From: Microbacter sp049976245
GTDB lineage: Bacteria; Bacteroidota; Bacteroidia; Bacteroidales; Paludibacteraceae
Direction of reading: 5' to 3'
DNA length: 64,000 nt
Assembly: GCA_049976245.1 (NCBI GenBank)
Contig: JBMFIQ010000011.1
Location: 1 to 64,000 of the forward strand
The position numbers and the translations under genes are program-made. Under the pieces are notes generated by a model. That model saw nothing but the letters and a program-made list of their open reading frames with translations. It had not been told where the DNA came from and did not search any database. Of the stretch, positions 26,609 through 35,654 are shown piece by piece (the stretch's first letter is position 1; the number at the start of each line of letters is the position of its first letter).

Positions 26609-26642
26609 AAAAGCTTGAAAACAGCATTGTTATCAAGCTTTT
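26609..26642 (-). terminator. Terminator downstream of tRNA-Pro
   Basis: 10-bp perfect stem, AAAAGCTTGA (26609-26618) with TCAAGCTTTT (26633-26642). On the minus strand it starts 3 bp after the tRNA 3' end and is followed by TTCCATTTT. Confidence 0.75.
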
Positions 26643-26645
26643 ATG

Positions 26646-26720
26646 TCGGGGTGAGAAGACTCGAACTTCCGACCTCCACGTCCCGAACGTGGCGCGCTAG
26701 CCAACTGTGCTACACCCCGA
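26646..26720 (-). tRNA. tRNA-Pro(CGG)
   Basis: 75 nt. The acceptor stem TCGGGGT pairs over 7 bp with ACCCCGA, and the D-arm is GTAGCACAGTTGGCTAGCGC. The anticodon stem CCACG/CGTGG holds the loop TTCGGGA, giving anticodon CGG followed by G37, as in proline tRNAs. The T-loop is GTTCGAGTC. No CCA is encoded. It lies just after secG, probably at the end of the ruvX-def-lptE-secG transcript. Confidence 0.93.
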
Positions 26721-26727
26721 AAATATT

Positions 26728-27090
26728 TTATTGAGCCGGCGGTGCCGGTTGTTGAGGCTGAGCAGGTTGAGCCGTGTGGTTAAAATTGGGAACGGCTGTT
26801 TTGGATGCTTCTTCCTGTTGAGCAGCAGCAGCTCCTTCAGGAATGGGAGATGTTGTTTTGGACGATTGTTTTTCGATCACTCCGGTAGAGATGATTGAAA
26901 AGACGACCATCACGGCAGCCAATGTCCACGTGGCTTTTTCCAGAAAATCGGTCGTTTTACGAACACCCATGATTTGGTTGGATGACGAAAAACCGGAAAC
27001 CAATCCTCCTCCTTTTGAGTTCTGAACCAGCACAACCAGCACTAAAAGAACGGCTGCCAATACAATCAAAATGATGGATAAAGTGTACAT
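26728..27090 (-). CDS. secG: Protein translocase subunit SecG
   Basis: 120 residues: a hydrophobic N-terminal helix (TLSIILIVLAAVLLVLVVLVQNSKGGGL), the conserved GGL-S-GF segment followed by a second helix (ATWTLAAVMVVFSIIST), and a Gln/Pro/Ala-rich tail. SecG assists SecYE translocation in the inner membrane. It is the last protein gene of the row ruvX-def-lptE-hypothetical-secG, four bp after the hypothetical gene. Confidence 0.93.
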   Translation of the reverse strand: MYTLSIILIVLAAVLLVLVVLVQNSKGGGLVSGFSSSNQIMGVRKTTDFLEKATWTLAAVMVVFSIISTGVIEKQSSKTTSPIPEGAAAAQQEEASKTAVPNFNHTAQPAQPQQPAPPAQ

Positions 27091-27094
27091 ACTT

Positions 27095-27721
27095 TTATGA
27101 TTTATGAGTAGATGCTAAAATTTTTTCGATGAATCGAATTTGGTCTGCAAAGTAAACACTTTTTTCCGGAATTTTCAAATATAATTGTTGTAATATTTGT
27201 AGTGCCTTCTCAAATTGTTTATCACGAATGCATTGTTTAGCTGTTTCTTCGGTGTATAGATCCGTTTCCATTGGAGCGGAATGAGGCTGTGCAACATGGT
27301 CGGAAGCAGGTTGTTCATGAATGGCCTCTTTGGCTTTTTTACGCGCCTCCTTGAGCTTTTGTGCCAAGCTTTTCAGCGATTCTTCGGCAGGAAGAGGTGA
27401 TCCAACGGTTTCGGCAGCAAAATAATCACTTCCAAACGCATTATAAATCAATGGTTGTGGATCGGGGTGTGCTTCAAAACGAAGTTTCTTTTCGGGGAAA
27501 AGCAGAAAATAGAGTTTTCGTCGGTCAACGCAATAAGTTGCCGTACGCCTAATTTCGCGTTCCAGCCTCACATCGTTGGTGTTTTGAAGGCTCTTTAACA
27601 ACAACATGCGAGCAATGGGAAAATAAGGATAGACCTCGCACAATTCCCGCAAAGCAACCACTTCCGTTTCCTTAAGAGATTCGGGGTGCTCCATCCACGA
27701 TGTAAATTCATTCACGGTCAT
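27095..27721 (-). CDS. Hypothetical protein with a C-terminal TPR-like helical pair
   Basis: 208 residues without signal peptide. The N-terminal 90 residues are a helical domain (VNEFTSWMEHPESL, LRELCEVYPYFPIARMLLLK). The middle is charged and probably coiled (LAQKLKEARKKAKEAI), and the end (YTEETAKQCIRDKQFEKAL, then LQQLYLKIPEKSVYFADQIRF) looks like one tetratricopeptide unit. Proteins of this type sit between lptE and secG in many Bacteroidales; the role is unknown. ATG 27721 lies 7 bp after the lptE stop. Confidence 0.7.
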   Translation of the reverse strand: MTVNEFTSWMEHPESLKETEVVALRELCEVYPYFPIARMLLLKSLQNTNDVRLEREIRRTATYCVDRRKLYFLLFPEKKLRFEAHPDPQPLIYNAFGSDYFAAETVGSPLPAEESLKSLAQKLKEARKKAKEAIHEQPASDHVAQPHSAPMETDLYTEETAKQCIRDKQFEKALQILQQLYLKIPEKSVYFADQIRFIEKILASTHKS

Positions 27722-27728
27722 AATGAAA

Positions 27729-28268
27729 TTACCATTTTGCAACAGTCTGATTGTAGATGTCCTCCACAATTTCCTTAATTATGATTTCCAACAACTGATC
27801 CTGGACCTGATTCAGCATCAGCGTGCTTGAAAAAGTTTGAGAGGCGGAAAAAGAAGTATCAAAATCTTCTTTCTCATTCTTGGTATTCACAAAATGAACT
27901 TTTACCGTCAGCGTCAATCGTGTTTCACCGGCCAAACCGCTCGACTGAATGGCTAAAGGCGTTAAATCGTATCCCGTGATTTCTCCGTCGATTTGTAAAT
28001 CTCCGTTACGACTGACGGGCTGCAAGCGTGTACGCTGGGCAAAAATGTTTTGCAATGCATCATTGAAGTTTTGTGCCAAAGGAGGATAAACTAAAGGAGC
28101 ATTGTTTGGAAAATTGGCAATGGTGATGGTTTTAATTTTGGAATAGTCAATGGAAGAACCGTTGAACTTATACGAGATGGAACACGACACCACGGTGAGT
28201 GCCACGAACAACAACGCGATGCCACTGATCCAATGACGATGCCAACACACATGACCTTTCTTGTTCAT
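27729..28268 (-). CDS. lptE: LptE-like lipopolysaccharide assembly lipoprotein
   Basis: 179 residues. A hydrophobic signal ends in the lipobox LTVVSC, followed by SISYKFNGSSIDYSKIKTI, the usual start of Bacteroidota LptE proteins. The rest is an alpha/beta fold of about 150 residues. LptE plugs the LptD barrel and helps deliver LPS to the outer leaflet. The start overlaps the def stop by 4 bp (ATGA), so the two are translationally coupled. Confidence 0.8.
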   Translation of the reverse strand: MNKKGHVCWHRHWISGIALLFVALTVVSCSISYKFNGSSIDYSKIKTITIANFPNNAPLVYPPLAQNFNDALQNIFAQRTRLQPVSRNGDLQIDGEITGYDLTPLAIQSSGLAGETRLTLTVKVHFVNTKNEKEDFDTSFSASQTFSSTLMLNQVQDQLLEIIIKEIVEDIYNQTVAKW

Positions 28269-28819
28269 TTTGCCGGTTTTATTTTATAGTCGCATTTGGT
28301 ATGCCCTTTTAAAATGCTGTTGAGTTTTCCTTGAATCATCTGACGACGAATGGGAGAAATGCGATCGATAAAAAGATGTCCCTCAATGTGATCGTACTCA
28401 TGCTGAATGACCCTTGCAATAAAGCCCTCAAAGATTTCGTGATGCGTCACAAACTGCTCATCCTGATACGTCAATTCGAGGTGATTGAAGCGAGGCACCA
28501 ATTCGTGAATGCCTGGCAGACTCAAACACCCTTCTTCTTCATTTTGTGTATTGCCGCTCAAATCAACGATTAGCGGATTAATCAATACGCGTTTAAAATC
28601 TTTCAAATTGGGCTTGGTATCGGCCACCAAAGACAAATTGACAATGATGAGCCGAATGCTCAACCCAACCTGCGGGGCCGCCAATCCGATTCCGTCAGCA
28701 TGAGCAAGCGTATCGTGCATGTTCTCAATCACCTGAGGAAGGTTTGGATAATCGGCATCAATGGGTGCTGCCACTTTGCGGAGCACTGGTTGCCCAAAAG
28801 TATAAATAGGATAAATCAT
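28265..28819 (-). CDS. def: Peptide deformylase
   Basis: 184 residues. The three motifs are intact: GIGLAAPQVG, EGCLSLPG and QHEYDHIEG, with the metal ligands Cys, His and His and the catalytic Glu. It removes the formyl group from nascent proteins. An in-frame TTG at 28825 is less likely than ATG 28819 (MIYPIYTFGQPVLR). Its stop overlaps the start of lptE. Confidence 0.95.
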   Translation of the reverse strand: MIYPIYTFGQPVLRKVAAPIDADYPNLPQVIENMHDTLAHADGIGLAAPQVGLSIRLIIVNLSLVADTKPNLKDFKRVLINPLIVDLSGNTQNEEEGCLSLPGIHELVPRFNHLELTYQDEQFVTHHEIFEGFIARVIQHEYDHIEGHLFIDRISPIRRQMIQGKLNSILKGHTKCDYKIKPAK

Positions 28820-28875
28820 ATTCAATTAACCTTTACAATTAACATAAAAACATTCCTTCCTTTCAGCTCCGTTGG

Positions 28876-29292
28876 TTAAAGTTGAAGTGTTTCAAGGTAG
28901 GACTGCAACAAAATAGTGGCACTGATTTGATCCACCAACGCTTTGTTTTGACGATCTTTTTTTTTCAATCCGCCTTCCAGCATGGCTTGATGTGCCAATT
29001 TGGAGGTAAAACGTTCATCGAACATAATCACCGACTTATCGGGAAATCGTTTCTTGAATCCGTTGACAAAAGGAGTAATGAACCGCATGGAATCCGAAGG
29101 TTCATTGTTCATTTGTTTTGGCAAACCAATCACCACGACATCAACTGATTCTTCTTCGAAATATTGAATCAGAAATTGAAAAATTTCAGCCGGAGAGACG
29201 GTTGTCAGACCGTTGGCGGCAATTCGCAAAGGATCCGTCACCGCAATGCCGATTCTTTTTTGCCCGTAATCGATGGCTAAAACTCTTCCCAT
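28876..29292 (-). CDS. ruvX: RuvX/YqgF family nuclease
   Basis: 138 residues of the RNase H-like YqgF family. MGRVLAIDYGQKRIGIAVTD carries the first catalytic Asp, VVIGLPKQMN the second strand, and FDERFTS plus VDQISATILLQSYL complete the site. Known roles are 16S rRNA 5' end processing and proposed Holliday junction cleavage. ATG 29292 is used; the -7 box at 29318-29311 leaves a leader of only about 12 nt, which supports this start. Confidence 0.92.
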   Translation of the reverse strand: MGRVLAIDYGQKRIGIAVTDPLRIAANGLTTVSPAEIFQFLIQYFEEESVDVVVIGLPKQMNNEPSDSMRFITPFVNGFKKRFPDKSVIMFDERFTSKLAHQAMLEGGLKKKDRQNKALVDQISATILLQSYLETLQL

Positions 29293-29310
29293 GATCTCCA
29301 AATTAGTTTG

Positions 29311-29318
29311 CAAAGTTA
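29311..29318 (-). promoter_or_regulatory. -7 box (TAACTTTG) of the ruvX-def-lptE-secG row
   Basis: Minus-strand TAACTTTG just upstream of ruvX. The -33 region is T-rich but lacks an exact TTTG. Confidence 0.5.
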
Positions 29319-29426
29319 ATACAAACCACGCAGAAAAAGAGCCGTCGGGATGGTTTTGACAATTATTTAATGCAATGAGCGTCATGGAATGACGTGAAGC
29401 GAATGATCATTGAGAAGGTGATAATT

Positions 29427-31679
29427 TTAACGTCGGCGGTGTTTGGTTTCATCGGACAAAAGCGCCATTTTTCGTAAAAGTCGGATCATGCCAGCCACAT
29501 GGGTGATATGAAACTTCGCCAATGATGGACTTGCTCCGATGCGAATGGTGTACGCCTTATCAAGAATCATCCTGAACATGGTTTCATCCGTTCGATCATC
29601 GCCGGCGGCAAGCAGAAAATCGTAATGCCGCTGTTGCAAAAAGCGGTTCACAGCTTCACCTTTATCATATCTTCCACATTTGATTTCCAACACCTTATGC
29701 CCAGATAAAATTTCAAAGTCCGTTTTTTGCCGAATCATCTCTTCCAGCTTGTCACGCAATTCATGAACACGAATTTTGGCAATATCAGTTTCCGCATTGC
29801 GATAATGCCAAACCAAGCTCCCTGTCTTTTCTTCCACGAACGTCCCTTTGCATCGATTCACGTAATCTTCCAAAATAGGACGCACTTGCATTTTCCAGTT
29901 GTCATTGGTATTGACCGTGGGCTTCCATTCGGCCCCTGCTTTTCGGATGAAATAGCCATGTTCGGCAATCAACGAAACGGGAAGGGTTCCAAATTGCTGA
30001 TCAAGAAATGCCCTGTCACGTCCACTGACAATGATCACTTCATTTTTTGGATCGGACGAAAGTTTCTCAATCAATTTAAACGTTCGTTTAGGCAACACAG
30101 CCAGTTCAGGCAATTTGGCAAAAGGAACAATGGTGCCGTCGTAATCCAAGAGTAAAATCCGTTTGTCGGCTTTTTGATAATCGTCCATCATAGCTTGCTC
30201 AACAGCCTCATCAATGAAACGAGCCTTCATGGTGTGCTGCATTTTTTTGATGTCGAAGGTCTGATTGAAAAAATCATACGCCCAATGGAACACATCGAAT
30301 TCCATCAAACGATGTTTCATTTTTTCCATGCGCCGGTGTTTTTCATCCGCTTGGCACAGCAGAGCTTCATGGATGGTATCGGCAATCTCTTTTCGATCGA
30401 AAGGATTGATCAACATGGCCTCGCTCAACTCGTCGGCAGCTCCCGCCATTTCGCTGAGAATCAAAACCCCTTCATGCGAAGTCTGGCAAGCCACATACTC
30501 TTTGGCAACCAAATTCATACCATCGCGCAACGGGGTAATCAAAGCCACATTGCTCATGTTGTAAAGTGCCACCAACTCCTTGAATGACAACGAACGATAC
30601 TGATAAATAATTGGTCGCCATGACAACGAACTGTAACGGCCGTTTATTCTTCCCACAGTGGCTTCAATCTCTTTTTTCATATCACGGTATTTTCTGATGC
30701 TGTCGCGTGAGGGGACAACCACAAAATTGAACGTGACCTTCTTGTGCCATTCGGGATAATCCTCAAGAAATGTTTCATAGCCATGCAGTCGGGCCAGCAA
30801 TCCTTTGGAATAATCGAGCCGATCGACGGAAAAAATAAGTCTCTGCTCATTAAGTTCAACCTCCAACTTGTTTTTTTCGGCCAGCACACTCGGGGCAACA
30901 CACGCAGTATGAAATTTATTGTAGTCAATGCCAATGGGGAAAGCATCTGCCTTGACCATTTTTCGGTGCGTATAAATTTGATTTTGACGACACTCGTAAT
31001 GCGTGGTTCGTTTCACCGACTTAATGAAATGCTCCACATAATCATTGGTGTGGAATCCAATCATATCAGCGCCCAACATGCCTTTGATCAAGGATTCGCG
31101 CCAGTGACGCGGAAGCAGTCTGAAAAGTTCAAACGACGGAAAAGGAATGTGAAGAAAAAAGCCAATGGTAGCATCGGGAAATCGTTGATGAATCATTTCG
31201 GGCAAAAGCAGCAACTGATAATCGTGGATCCAAATAAAATCACCGGGCTGAATCGTTTTTTCGAGCACGGCGCAAAATTGTTCGTTGGCTTCTTTGTAAG
31301 CCTCAAAATAATCCGTCTCAAAAACTGCATACGAGGGGAAATAATGAAACAAAGGCCAAAGCAAATCATTGCAAAAACCGCCGTAATACAACTCATTTGT
31401 ACGGTGAGGAATTTCGACGGGAATAATATCAAATCGTTCATGCTGAATGGTCCCTGACGACGTGGCAACGGGCAACGACTCACCGGTTCCGACCCACACA
31501 ATTTTGTTGTCGATAAACTCATTTTTGGTTTGCCGTAAATTTTCAGACAACGCCAGAATGGCCGAAACCAGTCCACCAGCATTTTGTATCGCACGGTATC
31601 CTTTCTTCGTTTTGACAAACTTGAAAGGAAGCCGATAGGCTGCAATGACCAACCGTTCAAAATGATTTACTTTTTCCAT
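29427..31679 (-). CDS. Trehalose-6-phosphate synthase/phosphatase fusion
   Basis: 750 residues. The N-terminal 470 form a GT20 synthase: RLVIAAYRLPFKF, NAGGLVSAIL, IWIHDYQLLLLPEM, FLHIPFPSFELFR, FSVDRLDYSKGL and SEMAGAADEL. About residues 495-750 form a HAD-type phosphatase: LLLDYDGTIVPF (nucleophile Asp), VSGRDRAFL, KCGRYDKGEAV and GDDRTDETMF. Together they convert UDP-glucose and glucose 6-phosphate to free trehalose. ATG 31679 is chosen; ATG 31709 is an in-frame alternative adding ten residues. It is downstream of the GH15 gene on the same strand. Confidence 0.92.
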   Translation of the reverse strand: MEKVNHFERLVIAAYRLPFKFVKTKKGYRAIQNAGGLVSAILALSENLRQTKNEFIDNKIVWVGTGESLPVATSSGTIQHERFDIIPVEIPHRTNELYYGGFCNDLLWPLFHYFPSYAVFETDYFEAYKEANEQFCAVLEKTIQPGDFIWIHDYQLLLLPEMIHQRFPDATIGFFLHIPFPSFELFRLLPRHWRESLIKGMLGADMIGFHTNDYVEHFIKSVKRTTHYECRQNQIYTHRKMVKADAFPIGIDYNKFHTACVAPSVLAEKNKLEVELNEQRLIFSVDRLDYSKGLLARLHGYETFLEDYPEWHKKVTFNFVVVPSRDSIRKYRDMKKEIEATVGRINGRYSSLSWRPIIYQYRSLSFKELVALYNMSNVALITPLRDGMNLVAKEYVACQTSHEGVLILSEMAGAADELSEAMLINPFDRKEIADTIHEALLCQADEKHRRMEKMKHRLMEFDVFHWAYDFFNQTFDIKKMQHTMKARFIDEAVEQAMMDDYQKADKRILLLDYDGTIVPFAKLPELAVLPKRTFKLIEKLSSDPKNEVIIVSGRDRAFLDQQFGTLPVSLIAEHGYFIRKAGAEWKPTVNTNDNWKMQVRPILEDYVNRCKGTFVEEKTGSLVWHYRNAETDIAKIRVHELRDKLEEMIRQKTDFEILSGHKVLEIKCGRYDKGEAVNRFLQQRHYDFLLAAGDDRTDETMFRMILDKAYTIRIGASPSLAKFHITHVAGMIRLLRKMALLSDETKHRRR

Positions 31680-31913
31680 AATCTTATCGTTTAGTAATTT
31701 TTCATTCATGAAAACATGTTGATGGTCATCATTATTGAAAACAGCCACAACATCCATCTTTGGTCGAGAACAGAACCGCGAAACAGTTTCAAGTAAAACC
31801 GGAAACGGGGATCAACAAAAGATTGGATATGTCGTATGCTTAAAATGGGATAAAAATCCCTATAAAATTAAGAATAAGATCTATGCAGAATGATCAAAGG
31901 CATTCTCTGTGAT

Positions 31914-33704
31914 TTACGGCTTGATGAACTTCGTTGTTTTTCGTTCATTTGCGAACAACATCGCCGTGTTGATTAAAGCTAAATGAGAGTAAGCTTGAGG
32001 AAAATTTCCCAACAAACGTTTGGTCTTAAAATCGATGTCTTCGCTATACAATCCGACATGATTGGCACAACGAAGCAATTTTTGAAAAATGGTTTCGGCT
32101 TCTTCCTTTCTGCCAATGCGAGCCAACGCCTGAATCAACCAAAAGGTGCCAATCGTAAAAGAAGATGAAGGAAGTCCAAAGTCATCATGATTGATGTAAC
32201 GATACATCAAATCATCACGATAAAGCGCTTTTTGACACGCCAATACCGTGTTTACATACTTTGGATCGTTGACATCAATAAATCCGTATTCGGCCATGAG
32301 CAGCAATGATGCATCGAGGCTTTCGTTGTCATAAGTTTGAGTAAACGTTTGAAGATGTTCTTTCCATCCATTTGACAAGACATCCGATTTGATGCTGTCG
32401 GCAATGCGACTCCACGCCTTCACGTAATAGGATTTATTGAGCAATTCGGCAATTTTGACGGCTCTGTCCATGGCTACCCAGCACATGATTTTGGAAAAGA
32501 CAAAATGTTTTTCTTCATTTCGTATTTCCCAAATGCCCTGATCAGGTTTTTCCCAAACCGCCACAACGGTTCGGATAATGTTGCGGACAATTTCCCACAT
32601 TTCCTCAATTTCGTCCAACATGCCCGGGAAATAATTGTAATACTGATAGATCACATTGAGCAAATATCCAAAGACATCGTTTTGACGTTGAGCAAAAGCA
32701 TTGTTGCCGATGCGCACCGGTTTAGAGTTTTCGTACCCGTCGAGATGGGACAAACTCACCTCCTTCAAATCGCGTTCGCCGCGAATCCCGTACATAATTT
32801 GGAAAGTATCGTGTTTTGAATGCAAAATGCCTTTGATATAACCCATAAAACGCCTTGCCGCCTGATGATGACCCATTGACAACAAAGTATCAATGGACAT
32901 GGAAGCATCGCGAAGCCAACAAAAACGATAATCCCAGTTGCGTACTTCGCCGATGGTTTCAGGTAAACTGGTCGTTACGGCAGCCAACACGGCTCCCGTG
33001 GATTGAAACGACAACATCTTTAATACCAGGATGCTGCGTGTCATCTCTTCACTGTATTTATCAAATTTCTTTGATCGATTCGCAAGATTTAACCAATAGA
33101 CTTTGGTGCGTTGAAATTCCATGTAAACACGTTCCAAATCAATCGGAATGATTTTCTGATTGTAAGAAAGCAACAAAAAATGATGATGCTTCAATTCAAT
33201 TTCTTTTCTTTCAATGATGGATTCCAACTGAAAATCGGAATAGAGATATACACAATCGGTGGGATTCACTTTGGAGTAACTTCGTATGTAATCGTCTTCA
33301 ACAACATGCGCCACTTCTTCGGCTCCATAATTTAAAACCGGCCGATAGGATATTTTGAATGAAGGATTACCCGACGAATAACGGATGTAACGATAAATTT
33401 CGGGAGGCGTAAAATACTCCTGTTCCGTCTTGTAACGAGGCATAAAATCAATGACGCTAAAACTTCCCTTTGGCGATTTAAATTTGGTAACCACCACGTT
33501 GGTATGATACATATAGCTTTGAGAAACAACATATGAATCATCCACTTCAATGCTGAAATGACCGCCTTTCTTCGTGTCGAGAAGGGCTGCAAAAACGGAA
33601 GGCGAATCAAAATCAGGAAGGCAACACCAGTCGATGCTGCCGGTTTTCGAAACCAGCGCCGCACTTCGACAATTCCCAATAACAGCGTAATCTAAATTAT
33701 TCAT
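31914..33704 (-). CDS. GH15 family glycosidase, trehalase or glucoamylase type
   Basis: 596 residues, no signal peptide, so probably cytosolic. The N-terminal beta domain starts with YAVIGNCRSAALVSKTGSIDWCCLPDFDSPS, typical of bacterial GH15. The (alpha/alpha)6 barrel follows, with RNWDYRFCWLRDASM, the general acid region KPDQGIWEIR, and a C-terminal LGNFPQAYSHLALI block. Some members of this subgroup are trehalases and others glucoamylases. The position directly before the trehalose synthesis fusion favours a trehalase, by inference. Confidence 0.85.
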   Translation of the reverse strand: MNNLDYAVIGNCRSAALVSKTGSIDWCCLPDFDSPSVFAALLDTKKGGHFSIEVDDSYVVSQSYMYHTNVVVTKFKSPKGSFSVIDFMPRYKTEQEYFTPPEIYRYIRYSSGNPSFKISYRPVLNYGAEEVAHVVEDDYIRSYSKVNPTDCVYLYSDFQLESIIERKEIELKHHHFLLLSYNQKIIPIDLERVYMEFQRTKVYWLNLANRSKKFDKYSEEMTRSILVLKMLSFQSTGAVLAAVTTSLPETIGEVRNWDYRFCWLRDASMSIDTLLSMGHHQAARRFMGYIKGILHSKHDTFQIMYGIRGERDLKEVSLSHLDGYENSKPVRIGNNAFAQRQNDVFGYLLNVIYQYYNYFPGMLDEIEEMWEIVRNIIRTVVAVWEKPDQGIWEIRNEEKHFVFSKIMCWVAMDRAVKIAELLNKSYYVKAWSRIADSIKSDVLSNGWKEHLQTFTQTYDNESLDASLLLMAEYGFIDVNDPKYVNTVLACQKALYRDDLMYRYINHDDFGLPSSSFTIGTFWLIQALARIGRKEEAETIFQKLLRCANHVGLYSEDIDFKTKRLLGNFPQAYSHLALINTAMLFANERKTTKFIKP

Positions 33705-34021
33705 CGTCCTTGTAAACTACTAAACCATTCAAACAGTGATTGCTACTTGTGCAAACTTGAATGATTGAGCTAATTTAGGAAAATTGGCTTATAATTGTCG
33801 TTTTCATTAACATATTAAAGGATGATTTAGCTAATAACAACATTCCGATTTGCAAAAGAGGAAAAGAAAACCCGGAAATATATTTTTTGATGGAGTACAG
33901 AACAATAAAACAACACCAACTTTATCCAAAGGTTTGAGATCAACAAACAGCTTTCGATGAACAAAACCGATCAAGGTGTTTCGGGTTCAGTCAACAACGG
34001 TTCAACACGAACTTGACCAAA
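33705..34021. other. Intergenic stretch upstream of GH15
   Basis: No gene and no matching -7 box for the GH15 gene can be seen in these 317 bp. The stretch is A/T-rich with no clear repeat, and ends at the terminator hairpin at 34022-34067. Confidence 0.4.
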
Positions 34022-34067
34022 ACAAAGAAAACGATTAGAAGCATCCTATGCTCATCGTTTTCTTTGT
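34022..34067 (-). terminator. Terminator at the 3' end of the PUL
   Basis: A perfect 13-bp stem (CAAAGAAAACGAT at 34023-34035 with 34054-34066, extended by one pair) encloses a second pair, AGCAT/ATGCT (34040-34044 with 34048-34052). On the minus strand it is followed by TTTTGGTC. It separates the GH5 gene from GH15. Confidence 0.75.
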
Positions 34068-34163
34068 GTCAACGCATTGTTCAAGATAAGGATCAATGTC
34101 GCTGCAATGCTGAAAAAAAAAAATCAACCGCTCTTCATGGCCATGAACCATGCATTAATTGTT

Positions 34164-35411
34164 TCATGGATGCATCCCCAATGCTTCGATATAACCTTTA
34201 TTGACGGAACAATGAGAAAATTCGATGTTTTCAAGCAGCTGATTCAAAGCGACTTTAACGCTATCCTGTGAGGGTCTGTTTTTGCGAATGTCGGCAAATG
34301 ACGAACGATCCTTTTCGGTAAAAGCAATGACGGCATCCCATCCGTTTGGTTTTGCAAAAGAAACCATACATCGCGTATTTTCCATTTTTTTGTATGGCCA
34401 GAAGGTCCAGCCCATGTTGTTTCGATTCAACAAACGACGAAATCCGGCAATCCAGGCATCGGTATTTTCGCCCGTTTCGCCCATGTAAAGCGGCAAATTG
34501 ACTTTGGAACGAAAATCCAGAAAGTCCTGAATGCTTTGTTGCAACGTGTCGCAGCCATAACGATGACAGGTGTACATCATTTTGCTGTCGAATTTCGGAT
34601 CGTTGAACACCGTGAAGTTACCATCCCATTGTGCACCGCCAAGCAACACAATATGGTTTTTGTCCACCTGACGAATGGAAGCAACCACACGTTTGTAGAG
34701 CGGTTCCAACTGTCTGTTGAGCATGGCAAGATCGGAAAAATAAGGAGCAATAGGCTCATTGAGTAAATCGTATCCTAACACCGTGGAATTATTGGCATAA
34801 TGACGTGCAATTTTCTTCCAGATAGTGCAAAATTGTTGCTGAGCGGCCTCGTTCACCATCAACCAAGGATAGCCGTAACTGTCGTCGATGTTATCGCCCG
34901 TTTGACCACCCGGAGCGTCGTGCATGTCAAGAATCACGTACAAACCTTCGGCATGGCACCAGGAAATAACGCGGTCAAGCAACTCAAACCCACGTTGCGG
35001 ATTGTTGCTTCCCATGTAATCTTCGTAGGTAAAGAGTTTATAATGAAACGGAATCCGAACCGTATTCATGCCGGTTTGACGAATAAAATGAATGTCTTCA
35101 CGTGTAATGTAGCGATCCTGAAACTGTTGCCAAAAATGATTGACAAATTCCGGTCCGACCATTTCCTTGAACGCTTCGTCGATGGTACGAAAACAATTGG
35201 TTTTATCAAACAGAAACATGTATCCCTCAGGGTTCAACCAGTTACCCAAATTAATCCCTTGAATCAAGAAAGGCTTCCCGTTAGGAGCAATCAGATTTTG
35301 TTTATCAATGCGGAAAAACGAAGAAGCAGTGGCCGATGTTTTTTGTGCAGAAACAGAAACAACACTCAATAAAAAGAACCACGCTAAAACGAAATGTTTT
35401 AATGCTTTCAT
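34164..35411 (-). CDS. GH5 family secreted glucanase
   Basis: 415 residues with a signal peptide (MKALKHFVLAWFFLL, ending near VSVSAQ). The GH5 barrel shows LIQGINLGNWLNPEGY, NTVRIPFHY, the acid/base Glu in DLLNEP (about Glu219), CHRYG and the nucleophile Glu in MGETGEN (about Glu312). GNW and the general layout resemble exo-beta-1,3-glucanase-like GH5 members; the subfamily is not certain. It is the last gene of the PUL on the minus strand. Leader repeat C lies directly before ATG 35411, and its first eight residues equal those of the GH16 gene. Confidence 0.88.
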   Translation of the reverse strand: MKALKHFVLAWFFLLSVVSVSAQKTSATASSFFRIDKQNLIAPNGKPFLIQGINLGNWLNPEGYMFLFDKTNCFRTIDEAFKEMVGPEFVNHFWQQFQDRYITREDIHFIRQTGMNTVRIPFHYKLFTYEDYMGSNNPQRGFELLDRVISWCHAEGLYVILDMHDAPGGQTGDNIDDSYGYPWLMVNEAAQQQFCTIWKKIARHYANNSTVLGYDLLNEPIAPYFSDLAMLNRQLEPLYKRVVASIRQVDKNHIVLLGGAQWDGNFTVFNDPKFDSKMMYTCHRYGCDTLQQSIQDFLDFRSKVNLPLYMGETGENTDAWIAGFRRLLNRNNMGWTFWPYKKMENTRCMVSFAKPNGWDAVIAFTEKDRSSFADIRKNRPSQDSVKVALNQLLENIEFSHCSVNKGYIEALGMHP

Positions 35412-35500
35412 ACGCCTATTTTTATTTTTAACGCTAAGTATGTATGAAACTCGCCAAATAGTCATATGCTTGAGCATAAGCTCTTTTATGGCTCGTTTCA
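35412..35500 (-). repeat. Leader repeat copy C (89 nt), before the GH5 gene
   Basis: Minus strand: starts TGAAACGAGCC (35500), middle GGCGAGTTTCATACAT, A-rich 3' part, ending GGCGT directly before ATG 35411. TGAAAC can pair with GTTTCA, and an inner ATGCTCAAGCAT hairpin is present. It is closest to copy D, with about 85% identity by eye. Confidence 0.8.
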
Positions 35501-35595
35501 AAAGAAAATCATTTGTAATAAAAAAGAAGAAGCATAAACGCTACCTCGAACATTCGGAATGCAATTTTCATTTGAAATGGCGCAAACAACTTCCA

Positions 35596-35631
35596 TCAGG
35601 AAAGGATTTGGGACATCCAATCCTTTCCTGA
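35596..35631 (-). terminator. Hairpin after the GH16 gene
   Basis: 13-bp perfect stem (35596-35608 with 35619-35631, AGGAAAGGATT core) and a 10-nt loop, starting 24 bp after the GH16 stop. It has no good T-run on the minus strand, so it may be a processing or attenuating hairpin and not a full terminator. Confidence 0.5.
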
Positions 35632-35654
35632 AAGAAAGTCAACTTGTACCTCAA

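Noticed and set aside
30744..31457. Long plus-strand frames opposite the trehalose synthase region
   Set aside because: Shadows of the GT20 coding sequence; no recognisable domain, low-complexity basic composition.
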